A stretch of 64,000 nt of DNA from Lachnospiraceae bacterium MA2020 (GTDB lineage Bacteria > Bacillota > Clostridia > Lachnospirales > Lachnospiraceae): the NCBI GenBank assembly GCA_000746015.1, contig JQKK01000020.1:1-64000 (forward strand), given 5' to 3'. Below are positions 1-9,002 of this stretch, piece by piece; within the stretch, counting starts at the first letter, position 1, and the number at the start of each line of letters is the position of its first letter. A model generated the notes under the pieces. That model was not told the origin of the DNA. It made no database searches and was given only the letters and a program-made list of their open reading frames with translations. The position numbers and the translations under genes were made by a program.

Positions 1-187
1 TGAATAATCTTGACCTGATTGAGCCACCTGTCCGTTAAAAATGAGCCACTATTCCGTTAAAGTATGAGCCACCATTCCGTTAAAGTATGAGCCACCATTC
101 CGGAGCATATTGAGCCAGTTACTTGATCCAATTAAAATGATATTAATGCGCGTACTGCGTAAATTCATTTTAAGGAGGATCACGACT

Positions 188-1732
188 ATGACAAAGTATC
201 GTGAAATTCTCAGACTTTATAGTCTGAAATTCAGTAAGCGGAACATAGCTCTATCTGTTCCATGTTCGCGTAACACAGTGTCTAAAGTCTTGAAGCGTGC
301 CGAAGAATTAAATATATCCTGGCCACTTCCTGAAGGCACTACTGATGCCGATTTGGAGAAACAACTATTCTCATCTCCAACATTAGTATCACAAAAGCGT
401 ATGCCAGATTTTGACCACGTTCGCAAAGAGCTTCTGAAAAATGGCGTTACTAAAAAGCTCTTGTGGACAGAATATATGGCGGATTGTAAGCAAGCAGGTG
501 AAGATCCATTGATGTATTCCCAGTTCTGTTATCACATACAACAGGATGAGAGTAAACGTCGTGCTACCATGCATATCAATCGTAAACCCGGCGAGCAGGT
601 AGAAGTTGATTGGGCTGGTGATACTGCAAAGCTCGTAGATCCATATACTGGCGAAACTACTGAAGCATATATATTCGTCGGTGTAATGACTTACAGTCAG
701 TATGCTTATGTTGAAGCTTTTCCCGACGAAAAGCAACAGTCATGGATTGAAGCTCACGTTCACATGTATAATTATTTCGGTGGTGTAGCCAAAATCCTTG
801 TCCCTGACAACTGTAAAACTGCAGTAGTTCATAACAAAGGGTGGAATGATCAAAAAATCAATGCAGTTTATCATGAGTTAGCAGAGCATTATGGAACTGC
901 CATAATACCAGCAAGAGTCAGGAAACCAAAGGACAAACCCAACGCAGAAGGCAGTGTTGGTAACATATCAACATGGATAATCGCAGCCCTGCGTAATGAG
1001 CAGTTTTTTACCATATCTGAACTTAATGCAGCTATATTTGCAAAGTTGGAAGAATTCAATCATCGTCCTTTCCAAAAGAAAGAGGGTAGCCGATACGAAC
1101 TCTTCCACAACGAAGAATTACCATTACTGACACCACTACCAGCTACCCAATACGAACTGGCTGAATGTAAGCAAGCCACTGTTCAATTCAATTATCACAT
1201 ATCCGTAGATGGAATGCTATACTCAGTTCCATACGAATACATCGGAAAAAAGGTAGATGTCAGAATTACTAACACTATCATTGAAGTTTTCTATAATTAT
1301 ACCCGTATTGCTTCTCACATGCGCTTATACGGGCGTAAAGGTCAATACAGCACCATTACCGAGCATATGCCAAAAGACCATCAAGAATACCTTGAATGGA
1401 ATGGCGAACGCTTCCGTAAGTGGGCAGAAAGGATAGGTAAAAACACAGCCAAAGTCATAGATTCAATCCTCCGTTCAAAACGGGTAGAACAGCAATCATA
1501 CAGAGCCTGCATGGGCCTTCTAAAAATGTCTGATAAATATTCATCAGCACGCTTGGAAGAAGCATGTAGAAAAGCACTTAATTATACTCAGAGTCCTAGC
1601 TACAAGAGTGTAAGTAACATTCTTGCCACTTCGAATAATAATTCAACACAGAGTAAAGACAACAGTGCTGACACCCATAAAGGCAGTTCTAAGAGCATCA
1701 CCAGAGGTGCTGACTACTATAGGAGGAAATAA
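188..1732 (+). CDS. istA: IS21 transposase IstA
   Basis: DDE transposase that cuts and joins the ends of the IS21 element. An N-terminal helix-turn-helix (about residues 15-45, with SRNTVSKVLKRA) precedes an RNase H-like catalytic core. The acidic residues are visible as VDWAGD near residue 140, VPDN near 204 and the E of NAEG near 251. The length of 514 residues is normal for the family. I chose the ATG at 188 because AAGGAGG lies about 9 nt upstream; a longer reading frame from 110 lacks such a site. The stop is 2 nt before the istB start, so the two genes are co-translated. The gene appears intact. Confidence 0.93.
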   Translation: MTKYREILRLYSLKFSKRNIALSVPCSRNTVSKVLKRAEELNISWPLPEGTTDADLEKQLFSSPTLVSQKRMPDFDHVRKELLKNGVTKKLLWTEYMADCKQAGEDPLMYSQFCYHIQQDESKRRATMHINRKPGEQVEVDWAGDTAKLVDPYTGETTEAYIFVGVMTYSQYAYVEAFPDEKQQSWIEAHVHMYNYFGGVAKILVPDNCKTAVVHNKGWNDQKINAVYHELAEHYGTAIIPARVRKPKDKPNAEGSVGNISTWIIAALRNEQFFTISELNAAIFAKLEEFNHRPFQKKEGSRYELFHNEELPLLTPLPATQYELAECKQATVQFNYHISVDGMLYSVPYEYIGKKVDVRITNTIIEVFYNYTRIASHMRLYGRKGQYSTITEHMPKDHQEYLEWNGERFRKWAERIGKNTAKVIDSILRSKRVEQQSYRACMGLLKMSDKYSSARLEEACRKALNYTQSPSYKSVSNILATSNNNSTQSKDNSADTHKGSSKSITRGADYYRRK

Positions 1733-1734
1733 TC

Positions 1735-2511
1735 ATGACCAATCAGGCAACCATAGATAAACTTATCGAAATGAGGCTAACCTCAATGGCTGATGCTTTT
1801 CGCATACAAGTTGATGATCCTTCAATGAAAGAGGTTTCCTTCGAAGATCGTTTTGGACTTCTTGTTGATACTGAATACAGTAATCGCAAGAGTAACAGGT
1901 TGAAGCGTCTCATAAAAAATGCTGAGTTTGACCAACCATCAGCTAGTATAGCAGATATAGACTACACATCAGGACGAAAGCTCAATAAGGATATGATCAA
2001 GCGCCTTGCCACTTGCGAATACATCGTTGATCATAGGAATATCTTTATCACCGGAGCAACAGGTAGTGGTAAAAGCTATATGGCATGTGCTTTAGGCATG
2101 GAAGCATGCAAGCATTACTACAACACCAAGTATGTACGCCTGCCAGATTTGCTCATTGACCTTAAGGCAGCTAAGGAAAACGGCACTTACAGGAAGATTC
2201 TGGCAAAGTACGCAAATCCGATTCTTCTCATTATTGATGAGTGGCTTCTTTTAAAACCTTCACAGGATGAACAGACGGACATTCTTGAGCTTCTCCATCG
2301 AAGAAGAAAGAGATCCTCTACTATCTTTTGCTCACAATACACTAAAGATGGATGGTATGAACAGCTCGGAGGTGATGCCTCGCCTGTAGCGGATGCAATC
2401 CTTGATAGAATCATTCATGATGGTTATGTAATCAACATAGTCCCTATAGATCCGTCAAAGGATTTATCCATGAGAGAAGTATATGGCCTATCAGCAACTG
2501 ACCGTATGTAA
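1735..2511 (+). CDS. istB: IS21 helper ATPase IstB
   Basis: AAA+ ATPase that assists IstA in target capture during IS21 transposition; it is related to DnaC. Walker A is GATGSGKS near residue 107 and Walker B is LLIIDE near residue 164, followed by a sensor-type SQY. The length of 258 residues is typical. The ribosome site AGGAGG is inside the end of istA (TATAGGAGGAAATAATCATG). With istA it forms a complete pair, so the element may still be able to move. Confidence 0.93.
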   Translation: MTNQATIDKLIEMRLTSMADAFRIQVDDPSMKEVSFEDRFGLLVDTEYSNRKSNRLKRLIKNAEFDQPSASIADIDYTSGRKLNKDMIKRLATCEYIVDHRNIFITGATGSGKSYMACALGMEACKHYYNTKYVRLPDLLIDLKAAKENGTYRKILAKYANPILLIIDEWLLLKPSQDEQTDILELLHRRRKRSSTIFCSQYTKDGWYEQLGGDASPVADAILDRIIHDGYVINIVPIDPSKDLSMREVYGLSATDRM

Positions 2512-2529
2512 TTGTTAATGTACAGATAA

Positions 2530-2760
2530 CGCGGTGGTTCATACCTGTCCGGACAGGTGGCTCACGCCACACCGGACAGGCGGCTCCGCCGCAACGGAAT
2601 ATTCATATTCTGGTTTGAGAGAACCATGATTCCATTGGATTGTGGTCCAGATTATTCATTTCCTTAACATGACTGTTGCTGACTGTTCAATCGCAATACC
2701 ATTCACTTAACGGAATTCTATAAACATGTGAATAATCTTGACCTAATTGCTTCTTAATCA
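2530..2760. repeat. IS21 right-end repeats and right copy of the 21-bp direct repeat
   Basis: Noncoding stretch with short self-complementary blocks (CCTGTCCGGACAGG, GTGGCTCACGCCAC, GCGGCTCCGCCGC) and inverted copies of the left-end blocks. The 2729-2749 copy of TGAATAATCTTGACCT-A-ATTG matches 1-21 apart from one base. Confidence 0.6.
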
Positions 2761-2765
2761 ATAGT

Positions 2766-2808
2766 AAAAAATTCCCGTTTTTCCATAAATTGCAAAAACC
2801 GGGAATAA
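2766..2808 (-). terminator. Rho-independent terminator of the polysaccharide operon
   Basis: On the minus strand ATTCCCGGTTTTT pairs with AAAAACGGGAAT across an 11-nt loop and is followed by a run of six T. It lies about 100 bp after the stop of the last gene (cytidylyltransferase), so it probably ends the long operon. Confidence 0.75.
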
Positions 2809-2906
2809 TATGTTGTTTTGAATTTTTCTAGTCGTTTTTATTAAAAATATATCTTATATAAGAGATCATAGATACCCCGTACTATTTGACGGTTAACCAT
2901 ATATGT

Positions 2907-3599
2907 TCAAAGTAGTTTCTCCAAATAAACCTTTGCTATTTCAAAATCCATTCTTTTATCTATATCAATCGATTTCTCACTTGGCATAATATATCCAAAA
3001 CAATTATCAGCATAAAAATTATACGATGTATCCAATATCCTGCATGCATCAACAATATAAATTGCACCATTCTCACGATAGTGTTTTTCCAAATCTTGTC
3101 GACGCATATAATTATACGATGAGGAAGCCAATTCGTTCATACTGCCATTTTCATCCAATTTAAAACACCATTGTACCGGATGATCTACTTCAACAATAGA
3201 TATTACAGCATTAGCTTGTTTATCATCTAATTTTTTAAATGCTCCAAGTATATCATATGCATCTCTTAAAGGTGATGTTGGCTGAAGTAACGCTATCTTG
3301 TCAAACTCTTTACCCACCTTCTTATAATTTTGTAAAACCTCTCTTACTGTATCCCAAGAGCCTGCATTATCAGAAGCCATTTTCTCCGACCTTAAAAAAG
3401 GAACATTTGCTCCACAAGCTCTTGCTATTTCGGCATATTTTTCAGAATCCGTAGATACCATAACTTCGCTGAAACATTCCGATTCCAATGCAGCTTTTAT
3501 TGTATAATACATGAGAGGTTTTCCATTTAATTCCAATATATTCTTATCCTTTAGACCCTTTGAACCACTTCTTGCTGGAATAATTGCAATGTTATTCAT
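2907..3599 (-). CDS. legF: CMP-nonulosonic acid cytidylyltransferase (LegF/NeuA type)
   Basis: Activates a nine-carbon 2-keto acid sugar with CTP to give the CMP-sugar used by sialyltransferase-like enzymes. The nucleotide-binding signature IPARSGSKGLKDKN spans residues 6-19, and the later motif LRSEKMASDNAGSWD fits the family. The length of 230 residues is typical. I place the start at 3599, where an AGGTG site lies about 6 nt upstream and 7 nt after the epimerase stop; upstream in-frame methionines have no such site. It is the last gene of the nonulosonic block. Because LegB-, LegC- and PtmE-like genes are in the same operon, the substrate is more likely a legionaminic-type acid than N-acetylneuraminate, but the sequence alone cannot settle this. 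Confidence 0.85.
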   Translation of the reverse strand: MNNIAIIPARSGSKGLKDKNILELNGKPLMYYTIKAALESECFSEVMVSTDSEKYAEIARACGANVPFLRSEKMASDNAGSWDTVREVLQNYKKVGKEFDKIALLQPTSPLRDAYDILGAFKKLDDKQANAVISIVEVDHPVQWCFKLDENGSMNELASSSYNYMRRQDLEKHYRENGAIYIVDACRILDTSYNFYADNCFGYIMPSEKSIDIDKRMDFEIAKVYLEKLL

Positions 3600-3606
3600 A
3601 TTCACC

Positions 3607-4776
3607 TCAATTTGCCATATCATAAAACTTTTTCTCAATGATCAAATCTGTTTTTTTCAAAAAATCAGATATTATTCTTATTACTTGTTCCGAAGTATTA
3701 CCATTTCCAAAGGGTAGTGTAATATTCTTTATCCTTTTTACAAATTCACTTGAAAGTCCTATCTTTATCGCATTGACAATCGCATCAGTCTCTGCATCAC
3801 ATGATATTACACTATCTGCCATCATTCTCCCTTTTTGTCGATCACCAATATTAATTGTCGGAACTCCCAATGCTGGAACTTCTACAAGCCCACTTGAAGA
3901 ATTTCCTATAACCATACTTGCATATTTTACAGCACTTAAATAGCGCAACATACCTAACGAGTTTACAACAAGCCAATTATCCCTATGCTTAGCTTCTTCA
4001 TCCCATATTTCATTTATTATTCTTCCTCCAGAATCAGCATTTGCTTTGGTAATAACAAAAGACATGTCATTGTATACATCCATTGCATTTATAAGTGCCC
4101 TAACCTGCTTTTCAGCAGTATTATTTTCCATAGTAGCAGGATGAAATGTCACTACACTATAATTACTTTTTATCCCTTCAAATCCAATCTGTTTAGAGAG
4201 TTCTTCTCTAGATAAAAGTTTTATATTTAGACAATTCTCAATACCGGGCTCACCTACATTAAATACTCTGTCAGGCTCTTCTCCCATCTGTATTATCCTT
4301 TTTGCAGACTGCTCACATCCAGGGAAATGAAGATAACTAAGTTTTGTAATACAGTGGCGTATCGCATCATCAACAGCCCCTTCTGTAACATCTCCACCGC
4401 ACATGTGAGCCAACGGTATTCCCATCATATGTGCTGCTATAGCAACCCCAAGCATTTCGTACCTATCTCCAAGAACTACAACTATATTGGGAGATATCTC
4501 TGAAAAAAGCTTTGCAAATTTTTGAGTTGCAGTCCCCGTTGCTATAGCCATACCCTTTTTGCTATCATCATCAAGAGGTAACTCTACTGTAAAAAAATTA
4601 TAAAATCCATCAGCAATTATTTCATTCTGTGTATTTCCAAATTTCTCACTCAAATGAGTACCTGATACAACAAGTTGAAGATTTAGGTCATGTTCATTCT
4701 TTACTTTAAAAATCAAAGGTCTGAGAAGACCGTATTCTGCTCTTGTTGAGGTAACAATACAGACATTGTGCATCAT
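3607..4776 (-). CDS. legG: Hydrolysing NDP-sugar 2-epimerase (LegG/NeuC type)
   Basis: Member of the UDP-GlcNAc 2-epimerase family that removes the nucleotide and inverts C2, giving the free hexosamine condensed by the next enzyme. Visible features are the N-terminal TSTRAEYGLLRPL, the mid-protein LGDRYEMLGVAIAAHMMGIPLAHMCGGD, and the C-terminal GNSSSGLVEVPALGVPTINIGDRQKGR nucleotide-binding block. The length of 389 residues is as expected. Its start overlaps the synthase stop by 4 bp (ATGA), so translation is coupled. Given the neighbours it probably acts on the diamino-sugar nucleotide of the legionaminic route. Confidence 0.87.
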   Translation of the reverse strand: MMHNVCIVTSTRAEYGLLRPLIFKVKNEHDLNLQLVVSGTHLSEKFGNTQNEIIADGFYNFFTVELPLDDDSKKGMAIATGTATQKFAKLFSEISPNIVVVLGDRYEMLGVAIAAHMMGIPLAHMCGGDVTEGAVDDAIRHCITKLSYLHFPGCEQSAKRIIQMGEEPDRVFNVGEPGIENCLNIKLLSREELSKQIGFEGIKSNYSVVTFHPATMENNTAEKQVRALINAMDVYNDMSFVITKANADSGGRIINEIWDEEAKHRDNWLVVNSLGMLRYLSAVKYASMVIGNSSSGLVEVPALGVPTINIGDRQKGRMMADSVISCDAETDAIVNAIKIGLSSEFVKRIKNITLPFGNGNTSEQVIRIISDFLKKTDLIIEKKFYDMAN

Positions 4777-5777
4777 ATTATAATTCCTTCATCTATATTA
4801 AATTCTTTCTTTGCCTTCGTTCCCATAATAATATCCCAAGCATTTGCAGGAAGTCCAACTGAACTCCGTTTAACGCAGATATCGTTCTCTTCGATGATTT
4901 TCCCGACTGGAATATGCCTTTGGGCTACGATTCTCTTCAATACAACTTGCGATATCTCTATTTCGGAATTAGTCGGCATTTTAATACTGGTTCCCATTGC
5001 CTTCTCAACATTCCTTATTGAATCAACCATAGACTTAAACTCATCTGGTTCTGTGCTAGCTATATGATCAGGTCCTTTCATGTTCTTGTCCAATGTAAAA
5101 TGTTTTTCAATTACTTTAGCCCCCAAAGCAACAGCTGCAATAGAAACCTCAATTCCTTCTGTATGATCTGAATAACCAACCGGCAAATCAAATGCAACTC
5201 CAAGCGTTTGCATAGCCTTAAGGTTGACCTTATCCATTAAACAAGGGTAACTTGTCGTACAATGTAAAAGGGTTATATCCTGTGCACCGCCCTCTCTTAA
5301 GGCTCTTACTGCACTCTCAACATCACCAAGTGTGCCCATACCAGTACTTATTATTATTGGGAGATTTTTAGTTCCACAGTATCTAAGAAAAGGAATATTA
5401 TTTAAATCTCCTGAACCTAATTTTATAAAGGGAATACCTAATTCAACTAAAAAATCCAAGCTGACTGTCTCATCAGCAGTCGATGCAAATTGAATCCCAA
5501 TATCATCGCAATATGATTTGATCTCTCTAAATTGATTAAAATTTAATTCTAAAGCCTTCAACATGTCATACTGTGATTGATTACTTCCCGTATTCTCAAC
5601 CTGATAAGCAGCTTGTCTAACATCTCTAGTTATTATTTTTTCCGTGATCCATGTCTGAAATTTTACTACATCAGCACCTGCTTTTTTTGCAGCCAAGCAG
5701 AGTTCTTTAGCTATATCTACACTTCCATTATGATTTACGCCTGCTTCGGCAATAATCATACATTTTTTTTCAGTCAT
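4773..5777 (-). CDS. legI: Nonulosonic acid synthase (LegI/NeuB type)
   Basis: Condenses a six-carbon (di)amino sugar with phosphoenolpyruvate to make the nine-carbon acid. The NeuB TIM-barrel is recognisable from AEAGVNHNGS at the N terminus, STGMGTLGDVESAV, LLHCTTSYP and GYSDHTEGIE, and from the metal- and substrate-binding EKHFTLDKNMKGPDH. A C-terminal SAF (antifreeze-like) domain of about 60 residues follows (RHIPVGKIIEENDI, then PANAWDIIMG). The length of 334 residues is normal. The start overlaps the stop of the upstream fusion gene by 8 bp, so the two are translationally coupled. Confidence 0.88.
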   Translation of the reverse strand: MTEKKCMIIAEAGVNHNGSVDIAKELCLAAKKAGADVVKFQTWITEKIITRDVRQAAYQVENTGSNQSQYDMLKALELNFNQFREIKSYCDDIGIQFASTADETVSLDFLVELGIPFIKLGSGDLNNIPFLRYCGTKNLPIIISTGMGTLGDVESAVRALREGGAQDITLLHCTTSYPCLMDKVNLKAMQTLGVAFDLPVGYSDHTEGIEVSIAAVALGAKVIEKHFTLDKNMKGPDHIASTEPDEFKSMVDSIRNVEKAMGTSIKMPTNSEIEISQVVLKRIVAQRHIPVGKIIEENDICVKRSSVGLPANAWDIIMGTKAKKEFNIDEGIII

Positions 5778-7932
5778 GATAGTCTCCCTGAAGATCTTTT
5801 TCTCTTGTCATAATCACTTCATCATACATAAGCATAATTGAACCTTCATCATAATTTCCCATAGTATCTTGGTTCTCTATTCCACGAATATTATTTTGTA
5901 TCATTTTAGGAAAATCTACACCTGCACCAAATCCATGTAAATATGCACCACCAAATCTCGGATTTATTTCACTTAAATAATAAACTCCATCTCTATAGAA
6001 GAAATCCATATCAACAGGTCCGTAAAATTTAAATTTATTACATATTTCACGAATAAAAGCAAACAGTCGCTCATCCTTAAATGCTATTGTTTTGCTGGCT
6101 CCGCCAATTCTAGTCTCTATTTTCTTTTTTAGTATAGCAGCAACAGCTCTATTAGAAATAGCATCTATATAGACATCTGCGTCGCAATCATCACAATTCA
6201 TCCATTCTTGAATGATGTAATCGTACTTAGGTGCCTCAAATATTTCTTTTAGCATTTCAAACGAATCTACTCTCTCAGCTCCCACACTACCGCTTCCTGA
6301 GCGAGGCTTTATAAATACCGGAAATGAAATCTCTCCTCTGTTAAAGCCTTCAACAAAATGCTGAAAACTATCATAAGTCAACACTGTGGCTATATTCTGT
6401 TCCTGTAAGTATTTAAACATCTCAAATTTATCGAAACATAAATATGCTGTTCTCTCATCTGGACATAAAGGCAGAATTCCCTTGCTCAAAAATTTGTCAC
6501 GATTTCTGGCAAGAATAGATATTTCTGGATCAATACAAGTTGTTACTGCTTTTATTTTCTCTAATTCACATATCTTAAAAACCTCATCCATATAATCATC
6601 ATTATCAATTTTAGGTGTGAGATAATATTTATCAGCAACAAATAATGCGGGAGCGACGCACCAATTGTCAGCAGACACGACATTCGCAGAAGCTCCCAAG
6701 CTCTTCTTGAAATCTTTAATAAGTGTAGCTCTTCTACCAGCATTTAAAAACAAATAGCCTTCAGCTGATGGCATATGTGCCATGATACTTTTTTGGATGA
6801 CCTCAGTTGTATCCCATTTATTTCTAACTAGTTTATAGTTATCCCCATCATATGCATAAACAGCAGGTAAGAAACGTATAAAATTAGGGGTAAGAGCCAT
6901 AGTATATGCTCCCTCCCATTTAAACCTAATACTATCTCCAATTCTAAGCGTTGGCTCATTACTTAAAACAGTTAATATATCATTTTCCAGACAAGTACAA
7001 CCCCCGAGCGTTTGTTCTGCAGCAATATCTCTTTCTCCGTCAACACATAATTCATAACTATATTTTGTTTTATGGAAGAAAGGATCTATATCAAGACGGG
7101 AACCATTGCAGGTCAGAATCCTCTTCTTATCAACTATCTTCTCATCTATTATGGATAAAATATAATCTACCGGAGATGCAAGTAATGCATTACCGGGCTC
7201 CAAAATTACAGTTATATCCTTATTATCAAGATTATCACTAATTGTATTTACATAATCTTCATAACTTGGTTTTCCCGGCATACGACCGTAATATCCACCA
7301 CCTATATCAATATATGATAAATCCAAATCATACTTCTTAATGATTTTATTTGCATATTGGCATAATGCTTTGTATACATCAGTACTGCGCGTTGAGGTTG
7401 TCCGATGAACATGTATACCATTCAATTTAAGTCCTGTCGACCTAATTGTCTCTAGTGCTTCTGCTAATTCGCCATTTTCAGCGTCAAACCCAAACCTACT
7501 GCTATCATTTCCATTAGAATTTCCAGGACACAACTCTCCTAGATTTATGTTAATTCGAATTCCAAGGTTATAATTATCACCATCAAATTCTTTTAACCAA
7601 TCTAATTCCCTCTTTGTTTCAATATTTACATACGCTCCATTTTTTAACGCATCCAAAAAAGAGTCTTTTTTCTTCATCGGACCATTATAAACTATTCGAT
7701 TTTTAGAGAATCCCACATTAACTGCAAGATTATATTCGTCATCAGAAACCACCTCTGCAAATAATCCGCAGGCACAAGCAAGGCTCAAAAGATAAGGTAA
7801 GGAATTTGTTTTAACGGAGTAAGATAACACAGACGACTTAAAGCTTTTACGCAGAGCTTCATTAAATTCATTTACATTATCACAAAACTCTGGTGTATTT
7901 ATAATAAAACATGGTGTTTCTAAATTCTTCAT
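5770..7932 (-). CDS. Fused PLP-dependent decarboxylase / ATP-grasp ligase
   Basis: Two-domain protein of 720 residues. The N-terminal part (about 1-400) is a fold-type III PLP enzyme of the ornithine/DAP decarboxylase family: YSVKTN with the Schiff-base lysine at residue 41, the phosphate-binding DIGGGY, LEPGNALL, and a GCTCLENDIL block like the family's C-x-x-x-D segment. The C-terminal part (about 405-720) is an ATP-grasp ligase: FIKPRSGSGSVGAERV, IIQEWMNCDDCDADVY and the metal-binding LSEINPRFGGA. The start at 7932 has AGGAG 7 nt upstream; a longer frame would overlap ptmE. It lies between ptmE and the synthase, where LegH-type acetyltransferases are often found, and none is present. I infer that it makes and attaches an amino-acid-derived group to the sugar. 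Neither substrate is known. Confidence 0.75.
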   Translation of the reverse strand: MKNLETPCFIINTPEFCDNVNEFNEALRKSFKSSVLSYSVKTNSLPYLLSLACACGLFAEVVSDDEYNLAVNVGFSKNRIVYNGPMKKKDSFLDALKNGAYVNIETKRELDWLKEFDGDNYNLGIRININLGELCPGNSNGNDSSRFGFDAENGELAEALETIRSTGLKLNGIHVHRTTSTRSTDVYKALCQYANKIIKKYDLDLSYIDIGGGYYGRMPGKPSYEDYVNTISDNLDNKDITVILEPGNALLASPVDYILSIIDEKIVDKKRILTCNGSRLDIDPFFHKTKYSYELCVDGERDIAAEQTLGGCTCLENDILTVLSNEPTLRIGDSIRFKWEGAYTMALTPNFIRFLPAVYAYDGDNYKLVRNKWDTTEVIQKSIMAHMPSAEGYLFLNAGRRATLIKDFKKSLGASANVVSADNWCVAPALFVADKYYLTPKIDNDDYMDEVFKICELEKIKAVTTCIDPEISILARNRDKFLSKGILPLCPDERTAYLCFDKFEMFKYLQEQNIATVLTYDSFQHFVEGFNRGEISFPVFIKPRSGSGSVGAERVDSFEMLKEIFEAPKYDYIIQEWMNCDDCDADVYIDAISNRAVAAILKKKIETRIGGASKTIAFKDERLFAFIREICNKFKFYGPVDMDFFYRDGVYYLSEINPRFGGAYLHGFGAGVDFPKMIQNNIRGIENQDTMGNYDEGSIMLMYDEVIMTREKDLQGDYHD

Positions 7933-7946
7933 ACTAATTCTCCTAT

Positions 7947-9002
7947 TTATTCTCCATACATTTTTACTCTCATCTTTTCCAACTCTGGTAACTGCCCCAT
8001 ATCCATCCAATCATTTTCACTCACTGGGAATACGGCCACACGCTTTCCTTTTTGGCGTTCCATCTCAACAATATCCGGAAAACCAATTGATACTCCATCC
8101 TCGATGTCGTCTATAACCTCTGGTTCAACAATATATATACCTGTGTTTGTCAGGAAGGACATCAATGGTTTCTCCTTCATATCCTCTATTGCACCATTTA
8201 AGCCCATCTCTACAACACCGTATGGAATATTAATATTCTTATATGCACAAATCATTGTGATTACATTACCATTTTCCTTATGGAACTTCACCATGCTTTC
8301 ATAATTAGCAGTCAGTAATGCATCACAGTTAGCAAAAAAGAACGTATCTTTGAATTTTCCTCTTAAAAGACTTAACCCACCACCTGTGCCTAGTGGCTCC
8401 TCCTCGTCATACCATGATATATTGTAATCATTTTCATTATCGGCAAAATACGCTTTCATCAAGTCTTTTTTATAATTAACAATAACATGAAACTCATTAC
8501 AGTTATAAGATTGATACTCCTTCATAATATGCTCAATTATTGGAAGATCCCCAACTGGTATAAGAGGTTTCGGAAGAACGCGTGTAAATGGATCCAATCG
8601 AGTTCCTTTACCGCCTGCATTAATAACCACAGGAATATTTAATGAATTACGTTCTTTCCGTGTATTATCACCTGTTTCACCCAAATAAACATCTACTATC
8701 TTCTCATTCTCATCCACTAACGGGATGACTACATAATTTTTCTTGTGATATAGCTGTCGAGCTTCTTCAATTGAATGGGCCACACGCGGAGATTTATTTG
8801 CTGCATCAACTGACATACTATCCATCTTTCCACCCGCTAGAAGAAAACGTCTAATGTCACCGTCTGTAATGCATCCAAAAATCTTCCCGTTACCATCCGT
8901 AAGAAATAATATTCCGTATGAATTAGTATCAATTTTCTGCATTGCTTCAGATACAGTTAAGTTGTCTTTTCCTATAAACTGCTGCAGTTCCCAATTATTC
9001 AT
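7947..9002 (-). CDS. ptmE: PtmE-type glucosamine-1-phosphate guanylyltransferase
   Basis: N-terminal paired CBS domains (about residues 10-115, with GCITDGDIRRFLLAGG) are joined to a nucleotidyltransferase domain starting at VVINAGGKGTRLDPFT near residue 125, with PKPLIPVGDLPI following. This CBS-NTase layout is that of PtmE in Campylobacter, which makes the GDP-amino sugar that enters the legionaminic pathway. The length is 351 residues. The ATG overlaps the legC stop by 8 bp. Its presence argues for a GDP-linked rather than UDP-linked route. Related proteins are also annotated simply as sugar nucleotidyltransferases. Confidence 0.75.
   Translation of the reverse strand: MNNWELQQFIGKDNLTVSEAMQKIDTNSYGILFLTDGNGKIFGCITDGDIRRFLLAGGKMDSMSVDAANKSPRVAHSIEEARQLYHKKNYVVIPLVDENEKIVDVYLGETGDNTRKERNSLNIPVVINAGGKGTRLDPFTRVLPKPLIPVGDLPIIEHIMKEYQSYNCNEFHVIVNYKKDLMKAYFADNENDYNISWYDEEEPLGTGGGLSLLRGKFKDTFFFANCDALLTANYESMVKFHKENGNVITMICAYKNINIPYGVVEMGLNGAIEDMKEKPLMSFLTNTGIYIVEPEVIDDIEDGVSIGFPDIVEMERQKGKRVAVFPVSENDWMDMGQLPELEKMRVKMYGE

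Larger units (their letters stand above)
1..2749 (+). mobile_element. IS21-family insertion sequence
   Basis: The element carries the two-gene istA-istB organisation of the IS21 family. The left end has repeated TGAGCCACC / TTCCGTTAA blocks between about 17 and 105. The right end (2535-2728) carries the complementary GGTGGCTCA and TAACGGAAT blocks, as expected for the multiple terminal repeats bound by IS21 transposases. A 21-bp direct repeat with one mismatch (1-21 and 2729-2749) brackets the element. This is longer than the usual 4-8 bp target duplication, so the exact IS boundaries are uncertain and the element may start left of the window. Confidence 0.85.

Noticed and set aside
389-736. 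Long antisense open frame inside istA
   Set aside because: It is fully contained in a well-supported transposase gene and has no ribosome site or recognisable motif.
2907-5777. Plain N-acetylneuraminic acid (NeuA/B/C) synthesis
   Set aside because: The presence of PtmE-, LegB- and LegC-like genes in the same overlapping operon points to a legionaminic-type acid, although the three last enzymes alone cannot tell them apart.
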